Source: RGIG3135 sp964477115 (GTDB lineage Bacteria; Actinomycetota; Coriobacteriia; Coriobacteriales; Eggerthellaceae). From it: a stretch of DNA of 10,709 nucleotides. The translations under genes were made by a program, and so were the position numbers. Positions 1-4,752 of this stretch are shown here, in pieces. The notes beneath the pieces are model-generated. The model was not told the origin of the DNA and did no database searches. It saw only the letters and a program-made list of their open reading frames with translations. Where the stretch lies: contig CAYZCY010000042.1 in the NCBI GenBank assembly GCA_964477115.1, forward strand, positions 1 to 10,709, read 5' to 3'. The first letter of the stretch is position 1. Every line of letters starts with the position of its first letter.

Positions 1-461
1 CCGGACTGCGTGTAGCAGCAGTTGGGGGACTGCAGGACGGAGAACGTCAGTGCATAGTAGAAAATGCAAGCCTCACGGCCGGTGCCACCGAAGCAGACGA
101 TGGACTCGGGGCCGTAGGTGTTCTGGAAGTAGCGAACCTTCTCGCAGATCTCGTCGAGAGCCTGGTCCCAGGAGATGCGCTCCCACTTGTCCAGACCGCG
201 ATCCTCGACCGCACGCTTCATCGGGTAGATGACGCGGGACGGAGCGTAGGTGTACTCACGAAGAGCAAGGTTCATAGCGTTAACGCGACCAGTGGTAATC
301 GGGTTGTCGTCGTCGCCCTCGATGCGGATGAGCTCGCCATCCTTGGTAACGACCTTAACACCGTATCCTACCGGATGGGATCCCGGAGGGGACCAGGTGT
401 TGGAGCGAGTAACGACAGTGCCGTCATCACGGACGACTTGCCACTCTTTACCGTATGCCAT
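1..461 (-). CDS. Molybdopterin oxidoreductase, DMSO-reductase family, N-terminal part (runs off window)
   Basis: The first 153 residues of a large molybdenum enzyme begin at the ATG at 461, preceded by a purine-rich ribosome site (GAAGGAAAG). The protein opens MAYGKEWQVVRDDGTVVTRS and continues with a strand-rich segment VKVVTKDGELIRIEGDDDNP, then PSRVIYPMKR and WERISWDQALDEI, which is the usual start of domain I/II in this family. There is no twin-arginine or Sec signal, so the enzyme should be cytoplasmic. Where relatives usually carry the cysteines of the N-terminal 4Fe-4S cluster, this protein reads PPGSHPVGYG and GRVNAMNLAL, with no cysteine; the first cysteines come far later (CEK, CFGG). 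Members lacking this cluster are known, for example the large subunit of pyrogallol-phloroglucinol transhydroxylase. Family assignment is firm; the substrate is unknown. It lies downstream of the zinc-ribbon gene on the same strand, across a hairpin-rich spacer. Codons such as GGT, CGT and GTT are frequent, which may reflect high expression. Confidence 0.9.
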   Translation of the reverse strand, partial: MAYGKEWQVVRDDGTVVTRSNTWSPPGSHPVGYGVKVVTKDGELIRIEGDDDNPITTGRVNAMNLALREYTYAPSRVIYPMKRAVEDRGLDKWERISWDQALDEICEKVRYFQNTYGPESIVCFGGTGREACIFYYALTFSVLQSPNCCYTQS

Positions 462-697
462 ACTTTCCTTCTTTCTCCACGTTTCTTTTTTACCGTAGAT
501 ACTTCGCGTGCTTTTGCACGCTATCAACAAGCGCACGCGTTGAGGTGTTTCTCGAACGCGTTGCCTCGTCCATCCCTAGTAAACGAGGCAGCGCCTGATG
601 CCAAAAGAGTTGCTCGAATCGCTAGATTCGATGAGCGAGGGCCCTATCCCTCGCCTGTTTGAGCTGACGCAGCTCTAGTGCGCAAGTGCACGTGTGC
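462..697 (-). other. Hairpin-rich spacer between zinc-ribbon gene and molybdoenzyme gene
   Basis: This gene-free 236 bp holds a run of perfect or near-perfect inverted repeats: 506-511/516-521 (GCGTGC, TTTT loop), 535-544/551-561 (ACGCGTT plus GAG with one bulge), 562-569/583-590 (TGCCTCGT), 614-620/625-631 (TCGAATC, GCTA loop), 635-641/648-654 (GCGAGGG) and 661-666/670-675 (GAGCTG, ACG loop). A seventh (678-682/701-705 with inner pairing) spans the stop codon of the zinc-ribbon gene. None is followed directly by a convincing U-tract on the minus strand, although CTCTTTT lies a few bases past the 614-631 hairpin. It may be a structured mRNA spacer, an attenuator or a site of RNA processing. 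The final 20 bases supply the ribosome site of the molybdoenzyme. Confidence 0.6.
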
Positions 698-934
698 TTA
701 CGCACCCGGAGCCTTCGGAGCAGCCGGAGCGCCAGGAGCGGCCGGAGCAGCCGGAGCGCCAGGAGCAGCAGCGCCGGGGATCGGCTTCTCACCGTTGATG
801 TACGGGGTGAAGTCGCACTTGCAGAACGGGCAGGACTTCAGCACGAGGCCGCCCATTGCCTGAATGGTCTTGCCGCACTCGGGGCACTTGTTCACGCCGC
901 CGCCGGCAGATGCATCAGCAGGTCTAAAACACAT
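698..934 (-). CDS. Small MCFRP zinc-ribbon protein with Ala/Pro-rich tail (locus 1)
   Basis: A 78-residue protein starting MCFRP. Residues 17-20 are CPEC and 35-40 are CPFCKC, the two knuckles of a zinc ribbon that probably binds one zinc through C17, C20, C35 and C38. From about residue 51 the chain is almost only Ala, Pro and Gly and ends in PGA, so it should be an extended flexible tail. The start is supported by a strong AGGAGG site at proper distance. It is probably the first gene of a unit leading to the molybdoenzyme at 461-1. A second protein of the same plan, with the same first five residues and the same 15-base start (ATGTGTTTTAGACCT), closes the other molybdoenzyme unit at 9266-9078. 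The function is unknown: a metal-binding adaptor, assembly factor or nucleic-acid binder are all possible. No signal peptide or membrane segment is seen, so it is likely cytoplasmic. Confidence 0.85.
   Translation of the reverse strand: MCFRPADASAGGGVNKCPECGKTIQAMGGLVLKSCPFCKCDFTPYINGEKPIPGAAAPGAPAAPAAPGAPAAPKAPGA
717..770 (-). repeat. Two 27-bp tandem repeats encoding the Ala/Pro tail
   Basis: 717-743 and 744-770 are two copies of a 27-bp (nine-codon) unit; the first 23 bases of each copy are identical. They encode the Pro-Ala-Gly tail of the zinc-ribbon protein, so tail length may change by slippage or unequal recombination without a frameshift. Confidence 0.8.
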
Positions 935-966
935 AAGGAATCCTCCTTGTCCGATTCGCCTGTAGG

Positions 967-984
967 TCCGTGCGCCAGCACGGA
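967..984 (-). other. Leader hairpin upstream of zinc-ribbon gene
   Basis: TCCGTGC (967-973) and GCACGGA (978-984) form a perfect 7-bp stem with a four-base loop. It falls in the proposed 5' leader of the zinc-ribbon transcript, about 20 bases before the AGGAGG ribosome site, and may stabilise the leader or bind a regulator. Confidence 0.45.
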
Positions 985-1014
985 ATCCCCAGGCCCATCC
1001 TTCTATGTCATGCG

Positions 1015-1045
1015 CTTATAACAAACGCGTATGACCACATTGGTC
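1015..1045 (-). promoter_or_regulatory. Extended -10 promoter with dyad at the -35 position, for the zinc-ribbon/molybdoenzyme unit
   Basis: Read on the minus strand, TGTTATAAG (1023-1015) is an extended -10 element. No good -35 hexamer is present; instead, starting about 12 bases upstream of the -10, there is a perfect dyad GACCA-CAT-TGGTC at 1033-1045. A promoter with an extended -10, no -35 and a symmetric site in its place is a common layout for activator-dependent transcription. The predicted start is near 1008, giving a leader of about 74 bases. The divergent LuxR-type regulator is the obvious candidate ligand, but this is inference. Confidence 0.5.
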
Positions 1046-1149
1046 TTTGGCCGCTATCCGTTTCGGAGGGCTCGCCAATCCCCTAAATGAGCGAGTTTTC
1101 GCGTCCTTTAGCCTAGCCATAACAAATTACACATAACTACGCCTTCCAC

Positions 1150-1211
1150 GCAAGGAGCTTGAAGCAAAAACCCTCTAATTCGAACAAACTAGGGTGAACT
1201 TCAGCTCCTGC
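1150..1211. repeat. Long imperfect inverted repeat in the regulatory region
   Basis: AGGAGCT (1153-1159) pairs with AGCTCCT (1203-1209); after a one-base bulge GAAG (1161-1164) pairs with CTTC (1199-1202); further in, ACCCT (1170-1174) pairs with AGGGT (1191-1195). Past another bulge, GC at 1150-1151 pairs with GC at 1210-1211. The total is about 18 bp of pairing over 62 bp with an AT-rich centre. It could be a cruciform-type operator or an RNA hairpin. No clear U-tract follows on either strand. Confidence 0.55.
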
Positions 1212-1343
1212 TACGACTTTTCGCAGCAAGCATCCTCAACAATCGCCGCTTTCGCAAACTTTGGGGATGACGGTGTGACTATATGGCAAAGGTCGTGATC
1301 CCGAAGAACCACGCATGTCTGAGAGTCTATGAGAGTACACGAG

Positions 1344-1406
1344 TATGAGGTTCAATTCACGAGGACGTTTTTCTTACGCCACCCTCAACCTCATAGGTTG
1401 ATTTTT
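1344..1406 (+). promoter_or_regulatory. Attenuator-like pair of competing hairpins ending in a T-run
   Basis: TCAACCT (1385-1391) and AGGTTGA (1395-1401) form a perfect 7-bp stem with a CAT loop, immediately followed by TTTTT (1402-1406): an intrinsic terminator in form, on the plus strand. Upstream, TATGAGGTT (1344-1352) is a perfect 9-bp complement of AACCTCATA (1387-1395), which includes most of the left arm of that stem. The two pairings exclude each other, as terminator and antiterminator do. No plus-strand gene lies upstream within the window, so it would act in the leader of the LuxR-type gene or end a small RNA. No strong upstream plus promoter is obvious, which lowers confidence. Confidence 0.45.
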
Positions 1407-1549
1407 CTCGTACCGCCTCACATAAGCCCAGATCAGAACTTTAGTAATGTGCATAGGCTTATTACCAAAATATGGCAATTGAGAACCTGATTTTCGAACA
1501 GCCCTGCGACAGCCCTTGCTTTTCCGAACGCTTTTGCACCCAAGTCAAG

Positions 1550-1555
1550 TATTAT
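1550..1555 (+). promoter_or_regulatory. Possible -10 element of the LuxR-type regulator gene
   Basis: TATTAT matches the -10 consensus in five of six bases and lies 88 bases before the chosen ATG. No good -35 is present at 16-18 bp, so it would need an activator, or the true promoter lies elsewhere. Confidence 0.3.
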
Positions 1556-1643
1556 GGGTTGATGTCGTTTGAGAGGGGCACACGGACGGCTTTGTCCCTC
1601 AATGCATGAAGAATTCGCTCATTTCACCCAACGGAGGACGAGA

Positions 1644-3311
1644 ATGCCATCTGGGCTTCCCCGAATTACCATTAGCGTGGCGCATAGCCAAGAAGAATCG
1701 GATACCTCGGGGGACATCACGTCCCTTTCTTTTGGCTTCGGCCTCTTTTCCGCATGGTTTTTTATAAGCATCTTTGGGCTTCAACCTCTTTACGGCGGGC
1801 CATCGCTTTGGGGGGACGTATGGCTTCTTTCGGAAAAGATCGCCAACGTCATATTCAACACCTATGTCATCACGCTGTGCATATCTCTGCTTTTCATCAG
1901 CCTCACCAATCAAGCCCTGCTCCGCTTCTACGTCGGCAAGCCCGCCCTCGTAACCGCCACCACGCTCGCCGCAATCGGCACTCTCGCCGTTATGGGAGTC
2001 AACAGCGGCGGCACCTTGCTCGCGGTAGTTTCCGGCATAGCCATGGGCTGCGGAGCTGGCCTTATGATCTGCCTTTGGGGCACGGCTTATGCTCGCTATG
2101 AGTTCAGTACCATCATCCTCAACTCAATTCTAGCCGCAGTCATAGGCCTGCTGGTATTCATGGCGATTACGCTCTGGGTGCCTTCGCCTGTTTCGGGCAT
2201 ACTCGCCAGCTTGACGGTCGTGATTAGCTCCTACCTGCTCTGGGGCCTGACCCCCATCCCCTACTTCCGCAGGCAGATCGATATTCCCATCTTCCGCCCC
2301 CTGCCCGTGAAGACCATGGCCTTTTTCCTCAGGTTTGGCATACCCTCTTTCATGTTCGGCGTTGCGGCAAGCGGCATCAGACACGTTTGCCTGTTTGCGG
2401 TGGTTCCCTCATCCGACCTGACATGCCAGCTCCTCATAGGTGCTGCCGCCTGCCTAAGCGTAACCATAGTGCTGATTACCCTTGCAATATCCAAGAACGA
2501 ATCACACTGGGATGTCATCTTTAGAGCCCTCGTCCCCGTTACGGCCATAGGCATTTGCTGTCTCCCCCTTTTGGGGTCGAACTATGTTTTGCTCGGTTGT
2601 CTTGGCATTACGTGCGGCTTCATTTGCTTCGAAGCCCTCATGTGGATTTTCTTTTCGGACCTCTCCCAGGAATTTCGTCTTTCTCCGCTCTTCGTCTTCG
2701 GTTTGGGACGAGGCCTGCTTGTTCTGGGAACCATCTGCGGATCCGCTCTGGTTGGATATCCCCTGTCAAGCGGCAACACGGAGTCGTTCATGACCTTCGA
2801 GTACGCGCTTCCGCTGATGCTCAGCCTTATAATTGCCTACAGCCTGCTTCCGCGACAAAGGGAAATCAGGCGAATAATCGATTCGTCGAAGTTCGACAAG
2901 GCTGATGCTAGCCTTTCCGCACTGCGCAATGAACTTGCAGAGGGCTCCACCGAGGAAGATCCCGCCGAGGCCGACCCGCCCGGCGAAGCCGACACCACTG
3001 CACGGGCCAAGGGCAGGTTCCATCAGAAGTGCGAGGAGATCGCCGACCGCTACCTGCTCTCCCGCCGTGAAACCGAAGTTATGTTCCTTCTTGCAAAGGG
3101 ACATAACGCTAGCTTTATCCAGGACAAGCTGTGCATCTCCAAGAGTACGGCCAAGACTCATATCAATCACATATACCGCAAGCTCGACATCCACACCCAG
3201 CAAGAGCTTCTCAATATGGTTGAGGATCGCGAAAACGAGCTCGAGGCAAAGCCCTCCCCCGCTACCACCACAAGATCCCGCACCAGCATGAAAAGCCCGA
3301 AGAACCGCTAA
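1644..3311 (+). CDS. LuxR-family transcription regulator with 12 membrane helices
   Basis: The 555-residue protein has twelve hydrophobic segments between about residues 25 and 430, a charged linker of about 40 residues, and a C-terminal LuxR/NarL-type helix-turn-helix at about 470-524, with the typical LLSRRETEVMFLLAKG opening and STAKTHINHIYRKL recognition region. It therefore should sense something at or in the membrane and bind DNA from the cytoplasmic face. The ATG at 1644 is chosen because GGAGG (1633-1637) sits six bases before it; an in-frame TTG at 1569 and ATG at 1602 have no comparable site. Proteins of this build are numerous in Eggerthellaceae, where members next to molybdoenzyme genes have been shown to control them in response to the enzyme's substrate. 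It is divergent from the zinc-ribbon/molybdoenzyme unit at 934-1, so that unit is the likely target. There is no receiver domain. It is followed by a strong terminator. Confidence 0.9.
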   Translation: MPSGLPRITISVAHSQEESDTSGDITSLSFGFGLFSAWFFISIFGLQPLYGGPSLWGDVWLLSEKIANVIFNTYVITLCISLLFISLTNQALLRFYVGKPALVTATTLAAIGTLAVMGVNSGGTLLAVVSGIAMGCGAGLMICLWGTAYARYEFSTIILNSILAAVIGLLVFMAITLWVPSPVSGILASLTVVISSYLLWGLTPIPYFRRQIDIPIFRPLPVKTMAFFLRFGIPSFMFGVAASGIRHVCLFAVVPSSDLTCQLLIGAAACLSVTIVLITLAISKNESHWDVIFRALVPVTAIGICCLPLLGSNYVLLGCLGITCGFICFEALMWIFFSDLSQEFRLSPLFVFGLGRGLLVLGTICGSALVGYPLSSGNTESFMTFEYALPLMLSLIIAYSLLPRQREIRRIIDSSKFDKADASLSALRNELAEGSTEEDPAEADPPGEADTTARAKGRFHQKCEEIADRYLLSRRETEVMFLLAKGHNASFIQDKLCISKSTAKTHINHIYRKLDIHTQQELLNMVEDRENELEAKPSPATTTRSRTSMKSPKNR

Positions 3312-3365
3312 GACCACCGCCAGCTCGGGTGCACGCCGGCACACCACACCCCCACAGCACTAAAG

Positions 3366-3398
3366 AGGGCGTCGGCACCGATACGGTGCCGACGCCCT
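3366..3398. terminator. Strong hairpin terminator between convergent genes
   Basis: A perfect 15-bp stem (3366-3380 with 3384-3398, core GGGCGTCGGCACCG) closes on an ATA loop. On the plus strand TTCTCATGTTCTC follows; on the minus strand CTCTTTA follows. It lies 54 bases after the LuxR-type gene and 66 bases after the convergent serA-like gene, so it probably serves both. Confidence 0.8.
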
Positions 3399-3417
3399 TC
3401 TCATGTTCTCGCTAGAT

Positions 3418-3460
3418 CTCGCGAATGCCGCTTTTGGCCGCTTAGCGCTGTTTTCGCGAG
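3418..3460 (-). terminator. Secondary hairpin directly after the serA-like gene
   Basis: CTCGCGAA (3418-3425) is a perfect 8-bp complement of TTCGCGAG (3453-3460), with further GC-rich pairing possible inside the loop. It starts a few bases after the stop of the minus-strand gene. No U-tract follows, so it may help 3'-end stability ahead of the main terminator at 3366-3398. Confidence 0.45.
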
Positions 3461-3464
3461 GGTG

Positions 3465-4385
3465 CTACTTCATGTTAACGCAGAACTTCTTCACGCCGTT
3501 CTCAAGGTAGTCCATAAGTTGGGCAACGGCCATCTTCGCACAGTTATCCTCAGCCTCCTCGGTAGAAGCGCCCAGGTGAGGCAGCACGATGACGTTTTCC
3601 ATGGACATGACCGCAGGGTTTGCGAAGTCGGTCACGTACTTGGCAACGTGGCCCGATGCGAGAGCCTCGGTCATGGCGGCGTCATCGACAAGCGTGTCGC
3701 GGGCGAAGTTCAGGACGACGGCGCCCTCGGGGAGCTTGGCAAGGGCATCGGCGTTGATCATGCCCTTGGTAGAAGGCAGCGCGGGCACGTGGATGGTAAG
3801 GAAGTTGCTTTCTGCCAGAAGCTCATCAAGCTCGGTGACAAACTTCATGGTGGGCGAAATGGCAGCAGCCTTTTCGGCGTCGAGATAGGGGTCGTAGCCG
3901 ACGACCTTCATGCCCAAAGCCTCAGCGGCAACGGCGACGATCTTGCCGATAGCGCCAAGGCCCAGAACGCCTAAGGTTTTGCCGAAAATCTCAGTGCCGG
4001 CAAACTGCTTCTTCGCCTTCTCAGCAGACTTGCCGATGTTTTCGTCACCAGCATTCTCCCTGCACCAAGCAGCGCCGCCGATGATGTCGCGAGAAGCGAG
4101 AAGCATACCCGCAATGACCAGCTCCTTGACGGCGTTGGCGTTTGCACCCGGAGTGTTGAACACGGGGATGCCGGCCTCGGCGAGCTTTTCGAGCGGAATG
4201 TTGTTGACGCCCGCGCCCGCGCGCGCAACAGCCTTCAAATTGGAAGAAAACTCCATCTCGTGCATATTTGCACTGCGAACCAGGATGGCGTCCGCCTCTT
4301 CGATCTGTTCGGTCAGCTCATACTGGTCAGAAAGGAGTTCGAGGCCAACGGGAGAGATATTATTCAAGCAGTGAATCTTAAACAT
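3465..4385 (-). CDS. serA: D-3-phosphoglycerate dehydrogenase-like protein, short form lacking the ACT domain
   Basis: The 306-residue protein belongs to the D-isomer-specific 2-hydroxyacid dehydrogenases. It is closest by eye to the phosphoglycerate dehydrogenase group opening MFKIHCLNNIS and carrying ILVRSAN, VARAGAGVNNIP and NTPGANANAVKELV. The NAD-binding motif GLGAIG is followed by the aspartate in VGYDPY. The catalytic arginine is in NFARDTL and the histidine in LPHLGASTEEAE. Where many relatives have the catalytic glutamate, the chain reads DFANPAVM. The start at 4385 fits the family N-terminus and has an AAAGGG site; an in-frame upstream extension is not family-like. The protein stops at FCVNMK, where many bacterial members continue into a C-terminal ACT regulatory domain, so serine feedback through ACT is not expected. 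It would catalyse the first step of serine synthesis, oxidation of 3-phosphoglycerate to 3-phosphohydroxypyruvate; another 2-hydroxyacid substrate is possible. Confidence 0.82.
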   Translation of the reverse strand: MFKIHCLNNISPVGLELLSDQYELTEQIEEADAILVRSANMHEMEFSSNLKAVARAGAGVNNIPLEKLAEAGIPVFNTPGANANAVKELVIAGMLLASRDIIGGAAWCRENAGDENIGKSAEKAKKQFAGTEIFGKTLGVLGLGAIGKIVAVAAEALGMKVVGYDPYLDAEKAAAISPTMKFVTELDELLAESNFLTIHVPALPSTKGMINADALAKLPEGAVVLNFARDTLVDDAAMTEALASGHVAKYVTDFANPAVMSMENVIVLPHLGASTEEAEDNCAKMAVAQLMDYLENGVKKFCVNMK

Positions 4386-4527
4386 GATTACCCTTTCTGC
4401 GCAATAGACGATAGTCGCTCCATAATACTCCCGATATCGAGAGCAGCTGGGTACTATTCCCGCTTGAAACAAAAGTTTATTCGTCTTCGAGCAAGGCAAG
4501 GCGCAGCTCAAACCGATTCAGCGCCAA

Positions 4528-4572
4528 AAGGAATCGACCCGGCATCCCAGAAGGATGACGGGTCGATTCCTT
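4528..4572 (-). promoter_or_regulatory. Large hairpin at the start of the serA leader (attenuator candidate)
   Basis: AAGGAATCGACCCG (4528-4541) is a perfect 14-bp complement of 4559-4572; after a one-base mismatch CATCC (4543-4547) pairs with GGATG (4553-4557) around a five-base loop. On the minus strand the stem ends in CCTTTTGG, a short T-run. It lies about 14 bases after the predicted start of the serA transcript and about 140 bases before its start codon. It may therefore act as an attenuator, as a protective 5' stem, or as the end of a very short RNA. Confidence 0.6.
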
Positions 4573-4580
4573 GCGTGTTT

Positions 4581-4610
4581 TAGACAATGCATACTATAAG
4601 ATGCTGTCTA
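4581..4610. promoter_or_regulatory. Operator-like dyad across the serA -10 element
   Basis: TAGACA (4581-4586) and TGTCTA (4605-4610) are perfect inverted repeats; GCAT (4589-4592) and ATGC (4601-4604) pair further in. The centre contains the -10 box of the minus-strand promoter. A bound repressor would block that promoter, and possibly an overlapping plus-strand one. Confidence 0.45.
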
Positions 4611-4621
4611 CTACTTGTCAA
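4593..4621 (-). promoter_or_regulatory. Sigma-70 type promoter of the serA-like gene
   Basis: Read on the minus strand, TTGACA (4621-4616) matches the -35 consensus fully, and TATAGT (4598-4593) matches the -10 in five of six bases, with the ideal 17-bp spacer. The predicted transcript start is near 4586, giving a leader of about 200 bases. This is the clearest promoter in the window. Confidence 0.85.
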
Positions 4622-4635
4622 TAGCCAAATGAAGA

Positions 4636-4645
4636 TCAGATCTGA
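4636..4645. promoter_or_regulatory. 10-bp palindrome upstream of the serA -35
   Basis: TCAGATCTGA is a perfect palindrome 15 bases upstream of the -35 box on the serA side. It could be a regulator site; chance occurrence is also possible. Confidence 0.25.
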
Positions 4646-4752
4646 CCTTTCCCCTTTCTTTCTTTTACCCATCTTCCCCGCAGCTCTGAGCCCCTCCTTC
4701 TCCAAGTGGGCTATCATGATGAGCATCAAACGAACCCTCGAAGGAGTAATCC

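Larger units (their letters stand above)
935..1643. other. Divergent intergenic regulatory region
   Basis: No convincing protein gene is present in this 709-bp stretch, which is visibly richer in A and T than its neighbours. It holds the minus-strand leader and promoter of the zinc-ribbon unit (935-1045), a long imperfect inverted repeat (1150-1211), an imperfect repeat at 1264-1272/1294-1302, an attenuator-like structure (1344-1406), a GTAAT/ATTAC dyad (1444-1448/1461-1465) and a possible -10 for the LuxR-type gene (1550-1555). The length and dyad density suit a region controlled by one or more regulators. Confidence 0.6.
4386..4752. other. Divergent intergenic region with serA leader, promoter and operators
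   Basis: This 367-bp region has no protein gene. From left to right it holds the serA-like leader (4386-4586) with a large hairpin at 4528-4572, the minus-strand promoter at 4593-4621, dyads around and beyond that promoter, a C/T-rich tract (4645-4680) and the ribosome site AAGGAG (4741-4746) of the plus-strand gene. A plus-strand TATAAG at 4595-4600 overlaps the minus-strand -10, and TTGCGT at 4571-4576 could be its -35 with 18 bp spacing; this plus promoter is weak and uncertain. Confidence 0.55.

Noticed and set aside
506..675. CRISPR-like array in the hairpin tract
   Set aside because: The hairpins differ in sequence and spacing; there are no direct repeats of constant length and no spacers.
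1569..1643. Earlier TTG (1569) or ATG (1602) start for the LuxR-type gene
   Set aside because: Neither has a ribosome site as good as GGAGG six bases before the ATG at 1644, and the extra residues are not needed for the first membrane helix.
2766..3347. 193-codon minus-strand frame opposite the HTH end of the LuxR-type gene
   Set aside because: It is a shadow of a well-supported gene and overlaps its HTH coding region; no domain is recognised.
4386..4511. 42-residue N-terminal extension of the serA-like protein
   Set aside because: The family begins at MFKIHCLNNIS, and AAAGGG precedes that ATG; the extension lies in the leader and is not family-like.
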